From: Lingula anatina
Lineage: Eukaryota > Brachiopoda > Lingulata > Lingulida > Lingulidae
DNA: 64,000 bases
Direction of reading: 5' to 3'
NCBI RefSeq assembly: GCF_001039355.2
Contig: NW_019773836.1
Coordinates: 83,130 to 147,129 of the forward strand
The position numbers and the translations under genes are program-made. The notes under the pieces were generated by a model. The model was not told where the DNA came from. It was given only the letters and a program-made list of their open reading frames with translations, and did no database searches. Position 1 is the first letter of the stretch. Every line of letters starts with the position of its first letter. Below, in pieces: positions 57,151-64,000 of the stretch.

Positions 57151-59742
57151 TAGAAAAGCACTCCGAGAGCGCAGACAAACAGGGGTAAAAACATAACCTC
57201 CTCGGCGGAGGTATTAATAATTATAATAATAGTTAACGTAAATATTTACATGTAAATGAATACTTACAAAAAAAAAAGATTTCTTCAGACATGTGCTCAT
57301 AAAATGGTCTAGATGAAAACCAAACTATACAATATGACGTTTCTGTTAGCTGACATACCTCCTGCTGACAACAGTAGGGAACCCAACCCTGTGGCCAACA
57401 TGTGCAGTCCATAGGAAGGTCCGAGTTTCTCAATGCCGACTAAATCTCTCAGAACAACCGGGACCAGAGAGACAGTAGCGCCTGTAAGAAGAGCAGAAGT
57501 ACATGCTAGAATCTCGTGTTGTTAGACTGGTTTGCGCCAAGGCTTTAATAAAGTAGTGTATAGAACTACGATACATGCACAAAAAGAAAGACGTTCTTAA
57601 TTGTTATAAATCACTAGGTTTCAACATCTACTAGATATTCATAGTTTTATTGTAATGTCAACACAAAAAAGCTATATGACACATTAACAGAGATCTCACA
57701 AGATACATTTAGTATTATTGCACAGTTTCATTTAGTTTGTTTGTTTTATAACTTATATCTTACCAACTGTCAATCCATAGAAAGCGCATACGGTGGCAAT
57801 CTCGCCGTACCCCATCATAAAAGGCAATATGGAGACCATGACGCCTCCAACTATTACACTTGTCCCAACCATATAGCGCCTGTTAGCACACCGGAAGTCT
57901 GCAGAAAGACCCATCACGACTCGCGCCACTGTGTTAGCAATTCCTACAATGGACACCAGGAACGCTGCGTTGTTCACTTCTATCCCCTTGGCTCGTGCGG
58001 CATCTGGTATATACGTGTGAGGAACCACGACTCCTACTTTGAACATTAACATGCAAACTAGCCACACGACAACATCAGCTTCTCTTAATAAGGGAATGTG
58101 GATCAAGTTCTTTAAGGACATATCCGTTTTGACACTGAATTTTAAGTTCTGTTTTGTCTCATTTTCCTCTTTGCTCTTTAATGTAGGTGGAAAGAACAGC
58201 ATACTCAAGCCGATCCCCGAGAGTGATAGCCCTGCCAGTACAAGAAGAGTGTACCTCCAAGTAATACTTTCAATGAGAAGTTCTAAGAGGGGTGCCATCG
58301 AAAATGTCCCAACGCCAGATCCACACATTGCTACGCCCATGGCTAGGCTTTTCTTCTTCTCAAAATGATGCTGAACGGACACAATGCTTGGGAAATACAT
58401 CAGTCCGAAACCGAGGCCGGTCATAACCCCATATGAAATATACAACATGGACAAGTTTGGCGCCAAGAAACACATCCCAAATCCCCATGCAGCGAGAATA
58501 GAACCAGTGATTCCAACAGCCCGGTGTCCAAATTTCTCAGATAGGGCGCTTGCTATTGGACCTAAAAATATCCAATCAGAAAGCTTCATTTAATTTTTTC
58601 ATACCCTGTACTTGCTTAAGGCTATAATCGTTCAAACAACATTTTGTATTGCAAAACATTAGATATTTTATTTTGTAATAGATAGATCGGTCGTTATGTT
58701 GGTATTACTGTGAATCTGTGATATAAAATCCCTTCACAGGCATTGATGGCATAAAACATCGACATGGACATCAGGTGGGCCTCTAGCTATCAATTAAAAA
58801 GGTAATTTTATTAATTAATTTTTGGGAGACGTGAAAAAACTGCTTACCGAGCATACCGTACCTATGATTAAGCTCACAGCTATCTGAATGGAGCCAACCC
58901 AAGATGTCGCCAACTTGCTTTCTTCAAATTCGTTCAGCAGGGCGATGTAGAGCACGCCGAAAGAGTACATAATACCGTCTACGATGAAGTGAATGAAAAA
59001 GGACGCCAATACTACCAACCAGTCGATGCAACGGTCGGTCGGAACTTTGGAGTTTGTGTCCACTGACGGTCGTCTCGAGTCTATTACACTCCCTATAGAC
59101 TTCGCCGACTTACAGCTCAGCCTGCGTTGTTTATCTGTAAAAACACAGTGTAAATTAAACTATTTAAGTACAGGCATGTTGCATCTGACTATTCAAACAA
59201 TATAACCTACCAGCTTTCAGGACCATGTTTAATTTTCACCATTAATTAATTCTAGGTTCAAATGCGGAAATTTCACTGTCATCTTGGAGTCCTTTTCAAA
59301 ACACGCTTGACGTGCTACTTTTGGAACACTAATTGTCATTCCCATTAATGTCCCCTTAAAATGAATCCAGTTTTGACGCATTAATGCTGGCAGGGTCTGC
59401 TTTATCATCCACATTGTAAGGCGAACATTACGTTATGATTCCTTATATTCAGTGTACTGTCAGGCTTGTCCCCCCCCCCCTTCAAAAAAAAATAAATAAA
59501 AATAAATAAATAAAATAAAATAAATAAAAAACCTCCTTATTTACTATTTATGTATTACCTGAGTGCGTACTCTCTCCTTCGGTGCTTCTCTCGGTTAATT
59601 CTCTACGCTTTTCAGAATCATGTCCTTCTTCAACACTATCAGGGTTGTCATCGTGTATTGTATCGTTATTAAACCCGCCATTGGTATACCCATCTTGTTC
59701 TAGAATTTCTAGTACTGCGGTATTCGGGGATGCGCTAAACAT
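56890..59742 (-). CDS. MFS transporter, monocarboxylate transporter (SLC16)-like
   Basis: Five exons: 59559-59742, 58862-59134, 57764-58561, 57359-57481 and 56890-57080. They total 1569 bp (522 residues), and all introns are phase 1. The N-terminal ~85 residues are acidic and hydrophilic (NDTIHDDNPDSVEEGHDSEK). TM1 reads IDWLVVLASFFIHFIVDGIM then YSFGVLY, the SLC16 signature region, though the usual DGGWGW is reduced to CIDW. The large exon covers TM2 to about TM9, including FGHRAVGITGSILAAWGFG, FEKKKSLAMGVAMCGSGVG, and the long charged loop between TM6 and TM7 (KSKEENETKQNLK). The last two exons supply TM10-TM12 (VLRDLVGIEKLGPSYGLHM, FYITGSLVFLAGG). MCTs move lactate, pyruvate, ketone bodies, creatine or similar solutes at the plasma membrane. 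The sequence is closest in style to orphan MCT9/12/14-type members, so the substrate is unknown. The start could extend upstream through EVRISDNKGAD to an acceptor. Confidence 0.9.
57105..57149. repeat. (AAT)n microsatellite
   Basis: About 15 units in the transporter's last intron, directly abutting the short element at 57148. Confidence 0.95.
57148..57220. mobile_element. CTCCGCC...GGCGGAG element, internally deleted copy
   Basis: The left part TAACTAGAAAAGCACTC-GAGAGCGCAGAC is joined directly to ACAAACAGGGG and CATAACCTCCTCGGCGGAGG. About 200 bp of the full element (51099-51380) are missing. Confidence 0.7.
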
Positions 59743-60246
59743 ATCGGCGCCCTTGTTGTCCGATATACGGACTTCAAAATAAGGTTAAAAAATGAGACTC
59801 AAAAGAGAAACAATTGAGGGGAAAACACCACAACTAGGAAAAAAATGTATCAGCAGACTGGTACTAAATTCACTCATAAAAGAACGTCCTCCTCGATTCT
59901 AAACACCGCCTCGTTGTTTACACCAAATTTCTGCACATCTCTTATCGCGACATCGCCACCCCTTCCCTTCTTCAATAACGTATCAGACACATCATACAAC
60001 AACATGTAACCAAGCACGTGCACGTTTACTTTTGTCTGTACCTTACATAACATCCTCTCATCCGTGCTGTCCTTTGCATTACCCTGCAGCGTTTGCGTAC
60101 ATTTCCTTTGTACGACAGATTTTGTGTCAAGATTATTATCTGCCTTATGCAAAGACCGATTTTTATCTGATCGAGGCAATCAAGCTGTTAAATCACATGC
60201 GTCTGTATGACGTGAAGTCAAGCCTTGTCATCAAAGAATACAGTTC

Positions 60247-60396
60247 CAGGCCCGTAGCCAGGGGGGTCGGGGGGTTCGAAAGAACCGCCCCTTTCGCTGG
60301 GTAAAATTTGATGTAGGCACATGATGTTTTTATGGAAAAATGTCCACTTTTTCAGAAAAACGAACCCCCCTTTTGAAATTGCTGCCTACTGGCCTG
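60247..60396. mobile_element. 150-bp TIR element, family CAGGCCCG, copy 4
   Basis: Starts CAGGCCCGTAGCCAGG, ends TACTGGCCTG, and is flanked by the perfect 5-bp duplication AGTTC (60242-60246 and 60397-60401). The interior runs in the same direction as copy 3 and opposite to copies 1 and 2. Confidence 0.85.
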
Positions 60397-60695
60397 AGTT
60401 CATTCTGTATGATCTAATTTCAAATATAAGTGATCCGATAAATGTTGTCTTGTGAAGCAAGCGCAAGGAGTATGTAGTGTAACTACATGTGCAAGTATAT
60501 ACTGAGCCATGAATCTGTAAACAAGCTTTCATGATTTAAGGTCCATTTTTAGTACTTTATATTTATGACAGTCAGGCTAGAAGTCATAAGGTCCTGACAA
60601 TGGACCTTATTCTCTCAGATACAACCCAGCTGGCAAATTATGTTTTTCAACGTTGACAAGACGATTAGATTAGGATTTCCACAGTATAGCTTTGT

Positions 60696-60726
<31 letters not shown>

Positions 60727-61832
60727 ATAAGAAAGTCACGGTCACCTCAACCTGTAATGTCTATCTATATACAGTATCTATCTATAGCAGGATATCGTGA
60801 TCTGTCAACATCGTTAGGGGGGGAATGTCCAGGTAGGTTGGAGATTTTCTCTTAAAATAAAGGTCTTAGCTTTTTTATTCCTATGACATTCATTTAATGT
60901 ATCTTCAAAACTTCTAATTATGTTGAAACACAGCTCCAACTTCATCGTGTGACGTAATATTGGGGTTTGGGGGACGAAAACACCATTTTTAAACACCTGA
61001 TTTTTTCAGGCACCTGGACAGCTATAAACATGCTTTTAATGGTATTATAACACTTGAACAAAGTACTACAAAAGGAAATCAGGGATTTTTTTTAGAGACT
61101 TATTTATGATTTTATCTATAAAAACGTGAAATTATATCAAAATATAAAGGAATTTTCACTTTCAAAGTCAAAAAATTGGAAAAGAGAGGATCAATGAAAA
61201 AAAATTTAGAAGCACTTGCAGTGCATACTTTTCTTAACAAGCTTGGTGAATTTGGTCTCCCTCAAGTGTACAGGTAGACAGTTATAGCTCGCTCCGATAA
61301 CGCTATCTCGTCAACCTTGAAAGCATAGAAAACAAGCAAAAACCCTTTCAAGGAGGTTAATTGTCCAAAATAGCAAATTAAATTGTTGACAGCTTTACCT
61401 GTTATCGTTCTGGCAATCACGAAGATGGGTACTCTATTGAGGGTTGAAATTAGCTTGTTTGCATGCATTTGGATGTCAGAAAATCTTATTTTTGTATCAA
61501 TCTCACCTCCTGTTAGTAACTTCAAGGGGTTACCGGTAGCACTACCAGAATGATTGACAGGCAATCAAGTAAGCTCTAACTACTCAACCAATCAGTGGCC
61601 ACGTCAACTGACGTCGGGGCAAGTGTTAGGGATGTGCTCTAGGATGTGCACACAATATAGCATCATCGCAGGTGGTCTTGTCCACATTCGCCGAGCGAAA
61701 AATGGTTCAAAAACACGGTCGTGTTACGGGACGCCGATCGGACCATCAGCAACAAGAAATAGATGCAACCAGGCAGGGCTTGTTAGAGGAAATGTGTAAA
61801 GTTGTGTTTGGCAGAAATTGGGATAATTATTG

Positions 61833-61833
<1 letters not shown>

Positions 61834-61864
<31 letters not shown>
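61834..61864. repeat. Poly(A) tract, 31 bp
   Basis: An uninterrupted A run. No SINE body is recognised before it. Confidence 0.9.
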
Positions 61865-61865
<1 letters not shown>

Positions 61866-63334
61866 ATGTCGGCCATGAAAGTGCATAAATGCAGCCAGAA
61901 CTGTACCTCGCGGTATACCAGCATTTAGGTTGAAAATGATATAGGGCTTAGGCTATGTTCACATGAAAAATCTAAATTCTAAAAACTTAAAAATCCATTG
62001 GCAGTATCTAGTGATCACGGTCTGTGCCCTGAATACCCCGCGGCGTAATTAAATAGCAGAGCGAGCGAGTTACTTCCAAAGCTGTAATTAAATCTCGGTT
62101 GCGTTTGGAGGAAATTATGGTACCGGCTCATATCTCATAGCTGAAATGAATAATTCTGAAAAATCAAAATGTTATAAATACTACAGCCCTCACGTGATCT
62201 CAGCTTACTATTGTTCGCGCGAGTCTAGCGATATCATTAGCTCTTCTTGCTTAGTTTTTTTTTTTTTTTTGCACATGTACTGATATTTTACGTCACTCGA
62301 TGAAAGGTTACGCTAGGATATTGGCTCAAGTCTTTTCAAAGCAATCTTGTATATGATTTCAGTCAGTATTCGACGCAATGTTCACGTCAGAAAAAGTCCA
62401 AAACACAGAAATTATCACCATCGTAGAGCAAAGTAATCATTAGTTGTCAGGTTAAAGATTTGATAAACATGCGCCTCGATGCTAGGCCAGATGGCCCAAG
62501 TTGCATGGATCTATAAAATCTGACTAAGATTGATCGATAGTTTGACGGTTGCTGTCACAGGTAGCAAGCAGCGGAATGTTTCTTTTTTTTTTTTTCGTAT
62601 CTCCAAATGTTAAGTTAAGAAAATCAAAAGTACATGTATAGCAACAAGCAATTCAAGGAAAAACGCGTATTTTGAGAAAATCCAATGTGTCAGAAACGAA
62701 GGCGGGGCATAGACCAAACCACCGGTGCCGATGAGTGCAGCATCAAAATCCTCAGAAAAAATATATTTTTTGTCCAAAATGTAAAAAGATTATTCCGTTA
62801 AAAGTTAGATACACATTCAACCAATAATTAGACATAAAAACCCAAAATGATAATTTTTAGCGTTATTTCAGTACATTCCCCCTTAACTTCACTCCATCAC
62901 ATTTACAGCTGAACTTATTCCTCCTTGTGTAAGCTGACCTTGCGAGGAAGTTTATTGGAATGTATTTCTGAATAACAAGTTAAGAAAATTCACTAGTTCA
63001 CTAAAGACACACACACACACAAAAAAATATATATATATATATCACTTTTACTTTAAAGCACTGTTTTTCATATTTTGATAAAGTTCGTTACAGTATTGAT
63101 GTCTATTTAATCTTTTCAGGAATTAATGAACAATATGTGGATAATGCAGTACTGTTGTTGATGTTAATAGGCTAGAACTTATTATTACCCAAGGCAACAT
63201 ACCCGTTATATCTTGCAGCTGCCGTAAAATTATTTTAATACATTATGTCGTATATAGGCCTTTATATAAACATAGTATCACGTTTTTAATAATTAAATAT
63301 TTTAAATTACGACCCATGTCTTGCATCACGATGA

Positions 63335-63480
63335 CCAGACAACAACGTTGAGTCAACGTTACATTATGACGGCGTTTTGATGTGGCTGGATCAACAATAT
63401 TGATTTGACGTTGAATTTAGGTAGATCAACGGTCCGGCCTGTTTTCAACGTTGATCCAATGTCACTATGCCTGCTGGGAA
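63335..63480. repeat. CAACGTTG-rich dispersed repeat
   Basis: The palindromic core CAACGTTG or close variants (TCAACGTTAC, TTGACGTTGA) occurs about five times within 130 bp, in both orientations around a GGATCAAC/GTTGATCC pair. This is the pattern of a short palindromic dispersed element. The 103-codon minus frame across it is its translation. Confidence 0.6.
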
Positions 63481-64000
63481 ATGATGCATATGTGGGCACA
63501 ATTAAATAACCAGACATCCTTTGATCACGCTCAGTTCTGGTGCACTTTTGGGACAGATTTATGGTGTTAACAGTATTGCGAATTCTATTATAAGTCATAA
63601 GTACATGTATAAGACACAAACAATGGAACTTAATTAACACGGGTTCTAAATGTCTATAGTTAGGCACCATGAGTGAAATTCGCCAGATTCTATTTCCATT
63701 GCAAGATTGTCAAAACGAGAAAAATAAAACACGGTGAGTTTATGGATTGTTTTTATAAGAATAGTTTAATGAAAAAAAAATAACATTGCTGACCTTTTAT
63801 GAAAATTCTCCCCTTGCTTTATAAAGTTCCAACACGTATTGTCCGTTTTAAGGTTAGAAATACTATCATAAGATCTTTGTAGTAAGTTAGTACAGGTGGA
63901 GTGACTTGCAACATGCAGGGGCTTGTTTTGCCAATCTGGCGACGAAAGAAATAATCTTTTTTCAATTTTTCTTTAGTGATTTACTTTTGATGGTAGATAT

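Larger units (their letters stand above)
59743..64000. other. Intergenic stretch to the right edge
   Basis: No supported gene. Short minus-strand frames at 59874-60179 (101 codons) and 61262-61564 (100 codons) have ordinary composition but no recognisable domain, and no splice sites link them to the transporter. Contents: a CAGGCCCG element (60247-60396), a (CA)n tract (60697-60722), a 31-base A run (61834-61864) and a CAACGTTG-rich repeat (63335-63480). Confidence 0.45.

Noticed and set aside
58039-58593. 109- and 69-codon plus-strand frames
   Set aside because: Antisense shadows of the large transporter exon.
59874-60179. 101-codon minus-strand frame upstream of the transporter, considered as an N-terminal exon
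   Set aside because: No in-frame donor before its stop and no recognisable domain, so it cannot be linked to the transporter.
61262-61564. 100-codon minus-strand frame with a GTGAGA site after TGG
   Set aside because: The possible exon would be tiny and has no partner; no family resemblance.

Overview
This is a eukaryotic window. It has spliced genes, long AT-rich introns, dense microsatellites, poly(A) tracts and several families of short terminal-inverted-repeat elements. There is no bacterial gene organisation, Shine-Dalgarno pattern or CRISPR array. The gene content (calexcitin/sarcoplasmic EF-hand protein, paired secreted fibrinogen-domain genes, a C-type lectin, a bursicon/glycoprotein-hormone-type cystine-knot peptide, an SLC16-like transporter), low GC and frequent TACATGTA-type words suggest a marine invertebrate bilaterian. 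A lophotrochozoan such as a mollusc, or an invertebrate deuterostome, would fit; I cannot decide further from sequence alone. A 497-base N gap (56253-56749) and two lone Ns (920, 21275) show this is a draft assembly.

All seven genes I can support lie on the minus strand. Reading from low to high coordinates: (1) the 5' part of a secreted C-type lectin (74-1945, running off the left edge), with a second near-identical signal-peptide first exon at 3282-3372; (2) a FAIM-like gene in four exons (9413-16532) that keeps only the C-terminal beta-sandwich of the family behind a Lys/Arg-rich N-terminus; (3) a two-exon secreted cystine-knot peptide of 112 residues (20830-27260); (4) a calexcitin/SCP-type EF-hand protein (38352-39285, 5' end not located); (5, 6) two tandem fibrinogen-related (FReD) genes with matching exon lengths (44945-48392 and 50872-54260); (7) a five-exon, 522-residue MFS transporter of the monocarboxylate (SLC16) type (56890-59742). 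Exon borders were set by GT/AG sites with matching codon phases across introns. Where a complete CDS is claimed, the exon lengths sum to a multiple of three.

The rest is intron and intergenic DNA with mobile-element debris. There are four copies of a ~150-bp element with CAGGCCCG termini and perfect 5-bp target duplications, a second CAG...CTG family with at least one 5-bp target duplication, a decayed Tc1/mariner transposase inside a palindrome flanked by ~130-bp direct repeats, and a CTCCGCC...GGCGGAG hairpin element in full and internally deleted form. The long stretches 3450-9400, 16533-20829, 27274-38351, 39286-44944 and 59743-64000 hold no gene I can defend. The lectin, the two FReDs and the cystine-knot peptide are predicted to be secreted, so the window mixes innate-recognition, signalling, calcium-buffering and transport genes with no operon-like logic beyond the FReD tandem duplication.
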